Positions 47,110 to 58,537 of a DNA stretch of 64,000 nucleotides are shown piece after piece (position 1 is the stretch's first letter; each line of letters starts with the position of its first letter). Made by a program: the position numbers and the translations under genes. Source of the stretch: Scalesia atractyloides (lineage: Eukaryota > Streptophyta > Magnoliopsida > Asterales > Asteraceae); NCBI GenBank assembly GCA_947069175.1, contig CAMTDV010000023.1:85384391-85448390 (forward strand). The letters run 5' to 3'. The notes under the pieces are model-generated. The model saw only the letters and a program-made list of their open reading frames with translations, did no database searches and was not told the DNA's origin.

Positions 47110-47343
47110 TAGGGGTGTAAACGAGCTGAGTCGACCCCCAGCTCGCCTAGGCTTAAGCTCGAAACTCTGTATATTTTCAAAGCTCAAGCTCAAACTCAAG
47201 CTCGCCTCTTAATTCGTAGTTTTTCAATCTCAGACTCAGCTCTTCTATTATTTGTAAATCAATTTATATATATTTTTTATTTAAAAAATAATAATTATAA
47301 GCTCTAAATATAACTAAGATATATCATTTGATCATTTGTATTA

Positions 47344-47376
<33 letters not shown>

Positions 47377-47500
47377 TATATATTTATATTAAAATATATA
47401 TTAACAAACTATTGGCTCATTTAGGCGAGCTTGAGCTCGATAAACTTTTAACTAGCTGTTCTTGAGTGGTTCACGAGCGGCTTGGCTCACTTTGGGATAA
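47110..47500. mobile_element. hAT-like MITE, right end eroded
   Basis: The left end TAGGGGTGTAAACGAGCTGA is a terminus common to plant hAT MITEs. The interior has AGCTCAAGCTC and GAGCTTGAGCTCG in inverted orientation and a TA-rich centre (47340-47400). The expected inverted right end is not clear; similarity fades near 47490. No target duplication was found. Confidence 0.6.
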
Positions 47501-47819
47501 CACACTGTATTCATGTCAAAAAAGGATGGTCGGAAGGATGAATCATGGATGGTTTTTAACTGGACCTAAGCTAATGCTAATTTTATTGTATGGATCAAGT
47601 GGTTGGTTAATTGCCTGACTTGGTAGCTGCTGTTATTAGGCTGGCCATGGTTTAATATGGTTGACTTCAAAAATGTATGTGGTGGTTAAGTTACTGGGCT
47701 TAAACCTACAGCCCATGAGTCTGTTGTTGCCTTGTTTTTGTCATTGTCTTGATTACTTGCTTGTATATTTAATTTAATTTAATTTATTTATTTAATTTAA
47801 TATATATACAAAAGCCAGG
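47501..47819. other. Short intergenic segment, no gene
   Basis: Moderately AT-rich DNA ending in TTTAATTTAA-type repeats (47768-47800). No feature supported. Confidence 0.4.
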
Positions 47820-48646
47820 GTATAGTGTTAGATAGCTATTTTGTATATATACAAAAGCTATGAGGGGAATAGTACCAAACAGCTACCTGACACTTTCCAG
47901 GCATAAATTACGATTTTACCCCGTTTATATACAAAAGCCATAGAGCTACCTAGCACTTCCCAATTGGCCTGAAAAATTCGAATTTACCCATTTAAATTTA
48001 CAGTTTTACCATTCGTTTTGTTTTTTCCGTCCCGGCGAAATTACGATTCTGCCCTCAGTTCAAATGTACAATTTTCAATCGGTTTTGTTTTTTTCTTCAT
48101 CAAATTACGATTTTGCCCCCAGTGTAAAATTATAGTCATGCTTGTTTTAGTTTTTTTTAACAAAACGATGTAGTGTTGTGTTTTACTTTGTTGACTCGGT
48201 GTAATTTTTGTCCATGTCAGACAGCTGTCTGACACACGCTCATTTGTTCTGGAAAATTACATTTTTGCCTAAGTTTAAAATTATAGTTTTTCCATCGTTT
48301 CAATTTCTTTTTTTCTTTTAGTTTTTTTAACAAAACTATGGTAGTGTTTTGTTTTACTTTGTTGACTCGGTGTAATTTTTGTCCATGTCAGACAGCTGTC
48401 TGACACACGCTCATTTGTTCTGGAAAATTACATTTTTGCCTAAGTTTAAAATTATAGTTTTTCCAGTTTCTTTTTTCTTTTTTTTTTTTTTTGTAAAAAT
48501 GTGGTAGTGTTTTGTTTTAATTGGTTGACTCGATATAATTTTTTTGAAATCGTGTTATGAGTAGTATGTACAAGTAACCGAAAAAAAGACATACTGAGAG
48601 AGAAAAATCAGCTTAGTGTCCGCAACACGGGCAGAGTAAAAACTAG
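47820..48646 (+). mobile_element. Helitron-like 3' region with internal tandem repeats
   Basis: The right end has GTCCGCAACACGGGCAGAG, a weak hairpin, then TAAAAACTAG ending at 48646 with T following, a Helitron-type 3' terminus. Upstream, phrases with AAATTACGATTTTGCC recur several times (47907, 48040, 48105). The left boundary is a guess from repeat density. Confidence 0.45.
48133..48476. repeat. Tandem ~183-bp repeat with a 16-bp palindrome
   Basis: Two units (about 48133-48294 and 48315-48476) share an almost uninterrupted block from TTTTACTTTGTTGACTCGGT through CAGACAGCTGTCTG to AAAATTATAGTTTTTCCA. CAGACAGCTGTCTG is a perfect palindrome. A third degenerate partial unit follows to about 48545. 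Identity of the shared block suggests a recent duplication or conversion. Confidence 0.88.
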
Positions 48647-49229
48647 TTTGTATATACAATTAAGTATGATGGATTTTGGGTAGTCACTACAAATGGGCCT
48701 AATGTTGCCTATTTGGAAATATAGGTTACAGTCAACTGTGGGGGTTTTAGAGTGCTTTGGGCCAGGGTTGATGCTCATGTTGTGGTCCCAAGTTTTATTT
48801 CCAGGCTTGGTTTGTACTTAAGAGTATGATGGTATGTCCCGGGATGGGCCAATGCCTTCAGTTTTGCACTTTCTTACACTCGGTTTCAATAAAGCTTTGC
48901 AAGTGTCTTAACCTACCAATAGGATTTGATTAATTTGCAAAGACAAAACGTTTAAACATCTGGATTTAAAAGAGGAATATTTGAGATTCACGTCACACTC
49001 ACACGGTCGACAAGAATTAAAAAAAATTTGTTGCTAAAAAAACCTGTTGTCGCCTTTACCCAAATAAATAAATAAATAAATATAATAGTAAATAAATAAA
49101 TAAATGCTAAGATATATAAATAAGAGCAATAACTGCACCAAGAAATAGGAACCATGAATAATTTCAACATTTTTTCTTCCACTTTATATTATGATAGTGA
49201 ACTTGTTCTCAAGTGATTTTAACATACGT
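48647..49229. other. Intergenic DNA, no gene
   Basis: Contains an interrupted (AAAT)n tract at 49061-49105. A fragment at 48955-49015 (GTTTAAACATCTGGATTTAA) resembles 41320-41380 (CTTTAAACACCTGAGTTTAA), so it belongs to a dispersed repeat. No coding feature. Confidence 0.45.
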
Positions 49230-50001
49230 TAGGGCCGTCTCTGAAAATCTTTGAAAATCTGAGGATCCTGTGTGAAAATAAAATACGGGCCTCTGAAATA
49301 TAAACTTCTTAAAAAGAATATGCAAAAAGGTTTAAATGTATGAAAATGAATTAAAATTTTGTGAATCACCCGCATGTTGCGGTGGACTGCTTTTTACATG
49401 GAAATATAGATAAAAAGCACATCACACGCGCATTTGGACAACAAAACGTAGAAAGAAAACACGTTTTAAGGGTAAATTAAGAAAATATGGAATAGTTACG
49501 TCGTAACTTTAGAAATCATTATTTACGATCATGTAAAACCATCGTAACCTGTCCAAATTTATTTAGAGAAAAAAACAAAATAAGACTTTTTTCATAAAAA
49601 ATGGAACACACAAAACTAATTGTAGATTGAAGAATCTTTTAAGAAAATAACATAAATAATCATTTTTTAAACTAGATTCGAGAAGTAACTATGATTCCTA
49701 TTTTGATTTAACATAACACAAAATTAGTCAATTAATGTCATTTGCATTTAATGCATAGGTAACAAACGTAAAAAAAAAAAACAACTAAAATGAAGCTATC
49801 AGGATTAGAACCAAAGCCTACTTGTTAATAAAGTGACATGGAACCACAAGATCACATGTCTCATCATGTCATTTTCCAATTCAGTACTTATATATTCTAA
49901 GTTGTTCAGCGTAACTTTATAAAAAATAAATAAAATTTTGGGCCCCGAAGATTTGGACCTTGAGCCGTCGCCCACCTAGCAGCCCCTACAGGCCGGCTCT
50001 G
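49230..50001. mobile_element. Non-autonomous hAT-like element (772 bp)
   Basis: Flanking 8-mers ACATACGT (49222-49229) and ACATATGT (50002-50009) match at 7 of 8. The left end is TAGGGCCGTCTCTGA; the right end, complemented, is CAGAGCCGGCCTG. These are GGCCG-centred termini typical of a widespread plant hAT MITE type. Inside, near 49376, lies a fragment CACCCGCATGTTGCGGTGGA, similar to the Helitron-like hairpins elsewhere but without CTAG. No transposase. Confidence 0.8.
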
Positions 50002-50324
50002 ACATATGTCCCTGATAAAATGGAGACAATGACCAAATTCTACATAACCATGAACTTGTTCTCAACCGCATCTTAATGTCCCGGATAAAACGAAGATGAT
50101 GACCCAAAATAGGATCTTGAAGAATAATCACCTAGGGTAGAGATGTGACTCATGTTCCTATAAGGACCCTTTTTTATCTGACAAGCACAATAAGATTTTC
50201 AGATCATTTACATATATCCTCTTACTAAAAGCATATATTACATATTTATCAAACCTTTAAAATCAATTACATATTTCCTTTCCTTAATTATAGATTAGGA
50301 TCAAATACAACGGGAAAATAAATA
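50002..50324. other. Intergenic DNA, no gene
   Basis: Two short similar phrases (ATGTCCCTGATAAAATGGAG near 50006, ATGTCCCGGATAAAACGAAG near 50076) suggest a small tandem duplication. Otherwise nothing recognised. Confidence 0.4.
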
Positions 50325-51500
50325 AAAAGGGTAAGAAGATTTTTAGTCCATTGATTTAAGATTGGAGGGTTGAGATTAGTTTAAAGAAAAAGATAATGTA
50401 AGGGTACAAAAGGAATCCTATATTTATTTACTTTCTCACTTCACATGCAAGACACATGTCAATTCCTCATCAACTTAAAACGTCTATAACTTTTCATACG
50501 ACATTTAAAAGAATCACCATAATAACAAGCGTTTTTTATCTTTAATATAAGTATATATAAAAATAAATAAAAAATTTCATTTTTACTGGGTTTTCTTTGC
50601 ATTGTGTTAAAGGTTCAGATCATTGTGTATTTTAACTGGGTTTGTCATTACGTTTTACTAGGTTCTATACATTGTTTATTATCAAAAACTTACAATTTTA
50701 ATTTAGGTTCAGTATGCTTTATCAAAAACTTATAACAAAATTTTAATTTAGGTTCAGGTCACTGCGTTTTTATCAAAACCTATAACCATTTGTGACATAA
50801 TGAAGATGATGTTATATTTGAGTTTTCTATATATTGTGTTATTGGTTATGATTATTGTGTTTAATATGTTGTCAATTGCGTTTTATTTTGTTGTATCGTT
50901 GTGTTTTTAGTTTGATGTCCATTGTGTTTTAGTATATTATTTATTGTTTTTTTGTCTGTTGTCCATTGTGTTTTAGTTGATATCCATTGTGTCTATTACA
51001 TGTTGTCTATTGTGTCTTTTATGTGTTATTATCAATTGTGTTTTAAGTCTACTTTTCGTTGCTTATTAGTTTGATACTCATTGTTTTTAGTCTGTTGCCA
51101 ATTGTGTATTTTATCTGTCTGTCCATTGTGTCTTTATTAGTTGTCATCGATTGTGTTTTTGGTTTTCTTTCCATTTATTTTTAATTAGTACTCATTGTGT
51201 TTTACATTATGTCATTGTGTAATACACAACTGGGTTTTTTTTTTTTTTTAAAACTATAACAATAGAGTACTCATATTAAAGATAAAAAGACGCTCGATTT
51301 TATGGTATAATTTTTTTAAAAAACAAATGATGCTATAAAGAAGTTGCGGACGTTTAAAAGTGTGTGTTTTGGGGGGGGTGGGAGGGATAGCATGTGACTT
51401 GCATAGTTGCATGTGTATATTCTTTTTGATCTTTTGGACAAAATTATCTCATTCCCACTTGATTACTTTTGGACACTTGTCACTCTATGGTGGTTTCTTG
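50325..51500. mobile_element. TIR element with subterminal module and long minisatellite core
   Basis: The left module (about 50475-50560) contains ATAACTTTTCATACGACATT, ATCACCATAATAACAAGCG and TTTTTTATCTTTAATATAAG. The complement of the right module (about 51265-51355) has the same order, including GAGCGTCTTTTTATCTTTAA. Outside these, CACATGCAAGACACATG (left) faces CATGTGACTTGCATAGTTGC (right). The module is shared with the split element at 23.2-33.4 kb and the hairpin at 13.5 kb. The ends were not fixed to the base. No coding sequence. Confidence 0.7.
50590..51225. repeat. Degenerate minisatellite of ~20-bp CATTGTGTTTT units
   Basis: Roughly 25-30 imperfect units of forms such as TGTCCATTGTGTTTTAGT, TATCCATTGTGTCTATTACA and TGTTGTCTATTGTGTCTTTT fill the core of the TIR element. 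The unit count is a visual estimate. The array is T/G-rich on the plus strand throughout, so the strand bias is strong. Confidence 0.8.
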
Positions 51501-52138
51501 CTCTTCTTATTTTTAAATCTTTTGTACTATAACTCAACTCCCTAAACTATATAATTACATATTTATCATTTTCATTAAAATTAGTCAAATTACCCCCTAA
51601 ACCATATATATTGCATATTTTTATTTTTATTAAAATTAGTCATATTAAATTATTATTTTACCCTTAATAAACTTATTAAAGGATTATTTACCGATTTCTC
51701 CTTTCTAATTATTACATATTTTCCTAGTTCCCCAATTACATATTTTCTCAATTCCCTGAAAACAAAAAATAAACAAACTGAACTATAAATACATAGAGAA
51801 GCTACATGTTGATATCAACCAAACATCAATTCCTATTCTAGTAATGGTTCGCTACTAATTAGTTTATATCTGAACTAAAATAAGTTTCAATCCAATTCAG
51901 CCCTCCAAAACCCTACCGTAAGAGCATTCAGATTTGATCATCTAGATTTACGTAAGTGGATTCTCTATATTATATAGAGTGTTGTGAGTGGAGAGAGAAA
52001 ATATTACTGTCAACTTCTATAGTGTTTTTTTAATATTTTTGATAGTGGTGTGAGTAGAAGAGAGAAAAAAGGTAATGATAAAAATATAAAAAAATGTTAT
52101 TTAATTGAAAAAGGAGAAAAATTAGTGCTTTTTAGTAT
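51501..52138. other. Intergenic DNA, no gene
   Basis: AT-rich. A pair of similar segments (AACTATATAATTACATATTT near 51544 and AACCATATATATTGCATATT near 51600, both followed by ATTAAAATTAGTCA) indicates an old duplication of about 55 bp. The segment 51915-52075 resembles part of a MITE but has no clear ends. Confidence 0.4.
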
Positions 52139-52142
52139 AATA

Positions 52143-52170
52143 CTAGTATTTTGCCCGCCGCGTGACGGGT
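52143..52170 (-). mobile_element. Helitron-like 3' terminus
   Basis: On the minus strand ACCCGTCACGCGGCGGGC (complement of 52153-52170) forms a GC-rich hairpin and is followed by AAAATACTAG, then T. This is the best-preserved of the Helitron-type 3' ends in the window. Its 5' end was not located, so the element size is unknown. Confidence 0.55.
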
Positions 52171-52543
52171 TGAAACATGCAGTAAGACACGAAGCGTAAA
52201 ACACAATGCATATGACACCATGCTTTACACACATTTTCGTAAAACACAATAGTAAAAAACAATTAAAAAAGTGTAAAACACAATGGTAACACACAAAAAA
52301 TGTCTTAAATATCTACGCAAAGCACTCATTGAAAGTTTAGGCATTATGTGAAAGTTTAGGGGTATTATGGGCATTTGGTAGGGTGATTGTGTTTGGACAT
52401 TATGTGAAAGTTTAGGGGTTAGACTTAGTAGGTGGCCAAAGTGCATGATAGATTGTCTAGGAACTAAACTTAACATTTGCAAAATGGGAGGGGAGTTGGT
52501 GATCAAATAAGATAGATATATAATGGACAGCAAGGCTTCAATG

Positions 52544-53050
52544 TAGGAATGACAATCGGCCGGTATTGGTAACCCCAAGCTTCATACCCGACCCGTTACC
52601 AGTCGGGTATAATTCGGGTAATTACCCATCGGGTATCGGGTATACTCACGGGATCGGGTAACCCGTTAATTTGTTAAAAATACCATTGAGACTCTTGTAT
52701 GCATTTTTTTACTCTAATTGTTTATATAGTTTACTATTTTAATAAATACAATAAATGAAAATATAACCAATAACATACATATGTATCTTATTAAAAGTCA
52801 TATTTGAAACATATACCTACATAATTAGCTAATTAATGTACTGCTACTTTGGATACAAACAACATAAGTAAACATAAAATCTTGTATTTGTATATTAAAG
52901 TCTTGAAAACAAACAAAAGAGCAAAATCTATGAATAAAGAATAATTGTATGTACTAAAGTTTATATAAATAGAAAATTAAATAATGTAATATACTTTTCG
53001 GGTTTAATTTTACGGCCGGTATGAGGCGGTATCACTAAATCCCATACCCG
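52544..53050. mobile_element. Degraded hAT-like MITE
   Basis: The left end TAGGAATGACAATCGGCCGG and the interior (GTCGGGTATAATTCGGGTAA, GGTAACCCG; later ACGGCCGGTATGAGGCGGTA) match the pattern of hAT MITEs rich in GGGTA and CCCG words. The inverted right terminus has been lost or replaced near 53050. Target duplication not seen. Confidence 0.5.
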
Positions 53051-53214
53051 TACTAGACTTTTTTATATTTTTAATCACAAAACATTAAAAAACAAAGACT
53101 AAACCTAAAATACAATTTAAATGTTTAAAAAACAGACAAAAATTAGCTGGAATCAAACCTGTAACTACTGAAATAAGATCATAATGTTAAGAACTTGAGA
53201 TCTTATGGTACAAA

Positions 53215-53555
53215 CAGTGGCAGAATCAAGATTTTTTTTAATTGAGTCTATTTTTTCATGTTCAAAATTTTCATAATAAAACGTTAAAATTTTTGGGTTG
53301 GTTCTTATTCGGGTCGGGTCAGAGCGAGGTTTGAATTATTAGATAAAAAAGTAGAAAAAATGAGCTATACAATGATTGAACCCATGACCTCTTGTGGTAA
53401 AGAGGAGGATTTACCACTACACTAGGTTTCCTTTTCTTTCTATGGTGTCTATCTAATTGTATTTATGGGGTTCTTATAAATTTAATATAATGAATCTACT
53501 AATTTTAAAAATTGGGGTCCAGGGACACCAACCCTTCAATGTGGGTCTGCCCCTG
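53215..53555. mobile_element. Non-autonomous hAT-like element (341 bp)
   Basis: The left end CAGTGGCAGAATCAAGAT and the complement of the right end CAGGGGCAGACCCACAT are the C-A-G-N-GGC type. Flanking 8-mers GGTACAAA (53207-53214) and CATACAAA (53556-53563) match at 6 of 8. The interior has a tRNA-like-looking phrase (GAACCCATGACCTCTTGTGG near 53380) but no second box. No transposase. Confidence 0.7.
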
Positions 53556-53563
53556 CATACAAA

Positions 53564-53939
53564 CTACTCGTCTGTAAAAAAAATTTGCATAAAGAATTGG
53601 ACAATTTGCATTTGTGAGAAATGGATTCGTTATAAACCAAGATCGGGAATGAAGAAAGAAACTTAGTTTGATGTTTTTGATTTAAAAAAGGGTGTACATA
53701 TTTATACACCAGACCCTAGCTTTATATACGCCATGTATAGGTCTATATACGGTGTATAGCTGCCTTTTTCAATTTCCAAACGAATCTCTGATTCACATCA
53801 TGTGGGAATTTGTCACTTTATATACGTCGCGTATAGAGCTGTACGCCGCGTATATAAGGGGTTTTTTACATACATTTTTATACAATATTTATCGTTTTAG
53901 AAAACTTTTATAATAAGTATTAAAAAAACAAATAAAAAA
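53564..53939. other. Intergenic segment, no gene
   Basis: Two phrases, TATATACGCCATGTATAGG (53723) and TATATACGTCGCGTATAGAG (53820), are related and precede the TATAGG array, so this may be the array's diverged edge. The frame at 53692-53913 spans them and is chance. Confidence 0.4.
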
Positions 53940-54920
53940 CAATGTTAAGTATCCCATCGTATAGTATAATATAGGTCTCATATAGGCATATGGATGCAGT
54001 ATCGTATCATATAGTATAGTATAAGTACCGTATGTGCCTATACATGTAGTATAATATCATATACTATCGTATTGTATCGTATGTATCGTATCGTATCGTA
54101 TCATATAGTATTGTATCATATAGTGTATTATAGGTCCTGTATAGGCATATATGTTTAGTATCGTCTCGTATAGGCCTATAGGTGTAGTATCGTATCATAT
54201 GGTGTATTATAAGTCTTGTATATGTCTCGTACAGGCTTATAGGTCTTATATAGACCTATGGATTTAGTATCGTATAGGTCCCATATAGCACTATAGGTGT
54301 AGTTTAGGTCTCGTGTAGGCCTCCTATAGGGTACCTATAAGAACTTATACTACACTGTACGATGCAACACTATAGGATACAATAAACACCCGTATAGGCC
54401 TATAGGTGTAGTATAGGTCCCATATAGGACTATTGGTATAGTTTAGGTTCTGTATAGACCTATAGGCCTATAGAAGATCTATATGGACCTATACAAGACT
54501 TATACTCAACTATATGATATGATACAATACAATGCAATACGATAAGTTACTATAGGATACGATATAACACCCGTGTAACACTATAGGTGTAGTTTAGGCC
54601 TATACAAGACCTATAGGGAACCTATACGAGACTTATACCCCACTTTACAATGCAAAACCAAACTATACGATACTATACAATACAACACATGTATAGGCCT
54701 ATAGGTGTAGTATAGGTCCTGTATAGGACTATAGGTGTAGTTTAGGTCCCGTATAGGCCTATAGGTGTATTTTAGGTCCCACATAGGCCTACATGCATAT
54801 ACAAGACCTATAGGGGACCTATACGAGACTTATAATTCGATACGATAAGATATGATACTATACTACACCTATAGGCCTATATGAGACTTATACTACACTA
54901 TATGATACAATACTTGATAT
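53940..54920. repeat. ~1-kb array of TATAGG/CCTATA words
   Basis: Almost the whole stretch is built from short variants of GTATAGGTC, CCTATAGGTGTAGT and GTATCGTATC on the left, passing into the complementary sense (GACCTATACAAGAC, GATACAATAC) on the right. CCTATAGG is itself a palindrome. There is no fixed period, so it is not a simple satellite. A smaller block of the same composition lies at 56815-57060. Confidence 0.85.
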
Positions 54921-55498
54921 GCTCTAAAATATACATATTTTTATATAAATATTTCCTACACTTTTGAGTGGCTTTAGGGTTAATTTTTTTAAATAAATTA
55001 TTAATCGTATTTGGTTCATGTTTAAAGTTAATGATATAAAGAGACAATGAGCTGAAATGAAGTATTTTTACTAAATTTGAGACCGACAATCGAAACATTA
55101 AACGGGCTTTATATAAATTGATCTAGTTTGAGGTTAATTTTATCTAAAGAAATAGATTTATGTACATGTATAGAGATAAAAGTTAAAGTTTGTGAAAGGA
55201 AGTTTATGTTAAATTGCTTTTTTAAAATCATAACTCAAATGCTCTTGGATTCTGTCTTACGCAAGAACCAAAATAAAGAAAGTTATATAGAGTGTAAAAT
55301 TAAATAAAGGGAACAAAGCAATTATTAATGGATGTTTGCGATGGAACAGAAGGTTCGGTTCCTAGCTTGTGAAAAGAATTAATTGACAAGAAGTTGAAAT
55401 GCCTATTTTGCCATTAATGAATTCAAATAACTACAAGTGTGCCACCGCTTCCTAATTCATTGATTTGGGCCGATTAGAGATATGCTAAAAGTATTGGG
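54921..55498. other. Intergenic DNA, no gene
   Basis: AT-rich, no recognised feature; short minus-strand frames at 54898-55098 have no support. Confidence 0.45.
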
Positions 55499-55690
55499 TT
55501 GCTGGATTATGACCACTTGGCTAGAGATCGTGGAGTTGTGTTGGAATCAAAACACAGTACTGTGGGATTTTCTTTAAAAAGTCGTATTATATATATAGCT
55601 GAAAAGGAGGCACAAGAAAAAAAAGAGGAGACCATACGGCTGAACAGGAGAAGACGAGAGGCGATTCAGAAGTTGTTCACAAGAAGGTGA
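55499..55690 (+). other. Short unrecognised open frame, possible coding relic
   Basis: Sixty-three codons, charged and helix-prone at the end (EKEAQEKKEETIRLNRRRRE then AIQKLFTRR), so a short coiled-coil-like tail is possible. It is less AT-rich than its surroundings, and the upstream bases 55330-55498 read as if the frame once extended further. No domain is recognised. It lies next to retroelement-like sequence, so a retroelement origin is as likely as a host exon. Confidence 0.3.
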
Positions 55691-56814
55691 TTGGTTCGAG
55701 TTGACTATTCAAGATTCGAGTTCGGTTCGCAAATAGTTAGTGTTCAGTTTTAGTAACTTTGTGTTTCTCAAACTTGATACTATGAATTGTTTATTATTTG
55801 AGACTTCCTTGTTCTTGATTATGATTCTTGGCTAAACTCCTTATCACTCCCTAGGTTAAGATGATTACCATGTTTTGACATTTATTTCATCGGTTTATGG
55901 ATTTAATATATAAAGTAAAAACTTTGGTTTTAATAATTGGATGTTTATGCGTATTTAGTCTTGTTTGAACCTGATCACATGTTTCACTTGCGTTTTTGTG
56001 GATGTCTTTCATGTATGAATGTCAGTTAGGTCGTGGACTGTGTGTTAGGGATTAGTTTGCGGTTAATAGGCCAAGTTACCGTAGGAACTGTGGTTAAGAT
56101 TTGAATTGGGTTAAATATTCTACCATTCTTGATAGCTGAGAGGTGAGAGGTTGTCGGTCTGTCTTTAGTGTTTGATTACTAGGGTTAGATACTTTTAGAG
56201 AAGATCCCCTTGGTTGCCCTTTCACTATTTGCTTATCGAGTCTGATCAGGAATCGATAGTTACCTGTGACTTTCGTGCTGAGAGGTAAATTGTCTAGAGA
56301 GTACTTTATTATTATAGTAAGAAAGCCAGCGAGAAGGGTCGAGGATCCTGTTCGGTTATCCTTTAAGTTTAGCATCTTAAGATCCTGGTTTCTATGATTA
56401 GTTCCATAACCGATAGAAGTTTGTCATTCACGTGTAGGATTCTAGCCTAGCTAGTGTCTTTCCCAACATCTGAATACATCTCCAATCATAGTTCATGTCT
56501 TCGTCCACTTTAGTTAATTTAGTTAATTTAACTAAATTGCAATAGGTTATTAGAAACCCCCCTCAAAACATAAAAACAATTAAGTCAAATCAGTCTTAGA
56601 TAAGTTAGTCGAGTCTAGTATTCGTAGTCAGTAAAGTCTCATGGGTTCGATACTTAGACTTGCTTAGGCTATACTGCATTGATCGGTACACTTGCCGGTT
56701 ATGTGATCTAGGTTTTAAAGAGTCTTAGTTTATAAATTTAAAACTTCGAGTGTTTAGTTTAGGGTTAAAATTAGTTAGTTTTTATAGACCGCTTTTAGCA
56801 TATCAATACTACAT
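55691..56814. other. Possible LTR/gypsy leader or 3' remnant
   Basis: The stretch 56600-56720 (AGTCTCATGGGTTCGATACT, then TATACTGCATTGATCGGTAC, then ACTTGCCGGTTATGTG) has the phrase order seen near internal boundaries of plant Ty3/gypsy Athila/Tat-type elements. No LTR pair or coding region is present. Recognition is by resemblance only. Confidence 0.35.
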
Positions 56815-57060
56815 CCACAGGCACATGGATGTAGTATCGTATAAAAAATAGTGTAGTATAAGTCTTGTATAGGCCTATAGGTGTAGTATAATATCATATC
56901 TTATCGTATCGAATAGTGTAGTATAAGTCTCCTATTGGTCCCTTATAGGTCTTGTATAAGCTTATACGGGACATAAACTACACTTATAGTCCAATAGGGA
57001 CCTATACTACACCTATAGACCAATACGAGTGTGGTATGGTATCATATGTTATCGTATCGT
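56815..57060. repeat. Second TATAGG/CCTATA block
   Basis: Same composition as the 54-kb array (GTATAGGCCTATAGGTGTAG, GGGACCTATACTACACC) over about 245 bp. It ends 67 bp before the left LTR of element 2. Confidence 0.85.
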
Positions 57061-58136
57061 CAATGTTTTAAAAACCAGTTTTTTTTAATCGTACCGGGTT
57101 AGGCTTAGAAACAGTTTAACCGGTTGTTGTCACACCCTGACCCGTAGCGGAAATGGTAGTCGGGGCATGATTGGGTTTTCATCAAAGCTCATGACATTTA
57201 CTATAATAAAGTTTCATATTCATATTTATTATTTCCAATTTAAAGGAAAAATTACAACAATCATACAAGCACAACAATATTCATGAACTCTTAATATTTC
57301 TTCTAAGGCAATTTCCTATGATCCTTGCTTCAACCTGTCCATCTGTATCATGTGTAAAATAGAGTTTTGGGGTCAACAAAAGTTGGCGAGTGAATCTCAT
57401 TTAAGCATTTGAAAGAATTAGTAATATTGATTATTTAAATAAAAATTGTGCATAAACCAAATATGAGTATACGCATATGTAAATCTAACCACAAACCACA
57501 TAATGTCAATTAATACACACACAAGCATGACAAATGATGAACAATGAGATCAAGGCTCAATCAACGGAGCCGATTTAATGAGGCACCTAATGCTCAACTC
57601 GTATCCCACGAGGAACTGATGAGCCTAATGTGAATGATTGCACGCAACTGACAAAAATTTGTAAACACACGATGCAACATATAACATTACATAACACGTA
57701 AGATCATATAATGGTAATAGCACAAATGTTCGAATAAACAAAATATGTAAACGGCACATGATACACCCCAAAACATGAATAAAAAAGGGGAATTGTAAGG
57801 ATTCACTCACAGTGGGTGCGTTTCTTGGAATTGATAGCGAACGCGCACGAATTTGGATTTAACCACGAGAGAAAACTAACCTAAAATAATAACGTAATAA
57901 TTCGATAAATAAATAAATTCTATTAGAAATTAATATTTTTAATTAATGCTTCTTATTAGATTTTTAGGTTATTTTTGTAGTATTTACTGGAGTTTTTAAA
58001 ACTTAAAAAGTCTTGTTTTTTAGTGTTTTAAATTGATTTTTAATTAACATTTTAAAAAATAATAATATAAAATATATTAAAAATTGGGATCTTGTCAGAC
58101 CTGACAGTCTGACCAGTTCTTATGCGAATATTGGCA

Positions 58137-58207
58137 GCGTGTGTGAGGTTCAAACTCGTGACCTCCCGTTTACGTGAACGCAGCTCTACCAACTGAGCTA
58201 CGTGTCT
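58137..58207 (-). repeat. tRNA-like module 1 in left LTR of element 2
   Basis: The minus strand has TAGCTCAGTTGGTAGAGC (A-box-like) and a weakened B box AGTTTGAACC. It is homologous to the first module of element 1 (TAGCTCAGTTGGTAGAGC followed by TGCGT). It lies in the first unit of the 400-bp duplication. Confidence 0.7.
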
Positions 58208-58537
58208 AACTCGAAATATATCTGAGGTTCGAATTGATAGCGAACGGGCACAAATTTGGATTTAACCACGAGAGAAAACTAACCTAAAATAATAACGTAA
58301 TAATTCGATAAATAAATAAATTCTGTTGAAATTAATATTTTTAATTAATGCTTCTTATTAGATTTTTAGGTTATTTTTGTAGTATTTAATGGAGTTTTTA
58401 AAACTTAAAAAGTCTTTTTTTTAGTGTTTTAAATTGATTTTTAATTAACATTTTAAAAAAATAATAATATAAAATATATTAAAAAATTGGGATCTTGTCA
58501 GACCTGACAGTCTGACCAGTTCTTATGCGAATATTGG

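Noticed and set aside
49988..50004. Direct rather than inverted ends for the element at 49.2-50.0 kb
   Set aside because: The GGCCG-centred terminus is itself nearly palindromic, so it looks direct and inverted at once; the 8-bp duplication outside supports hAT.
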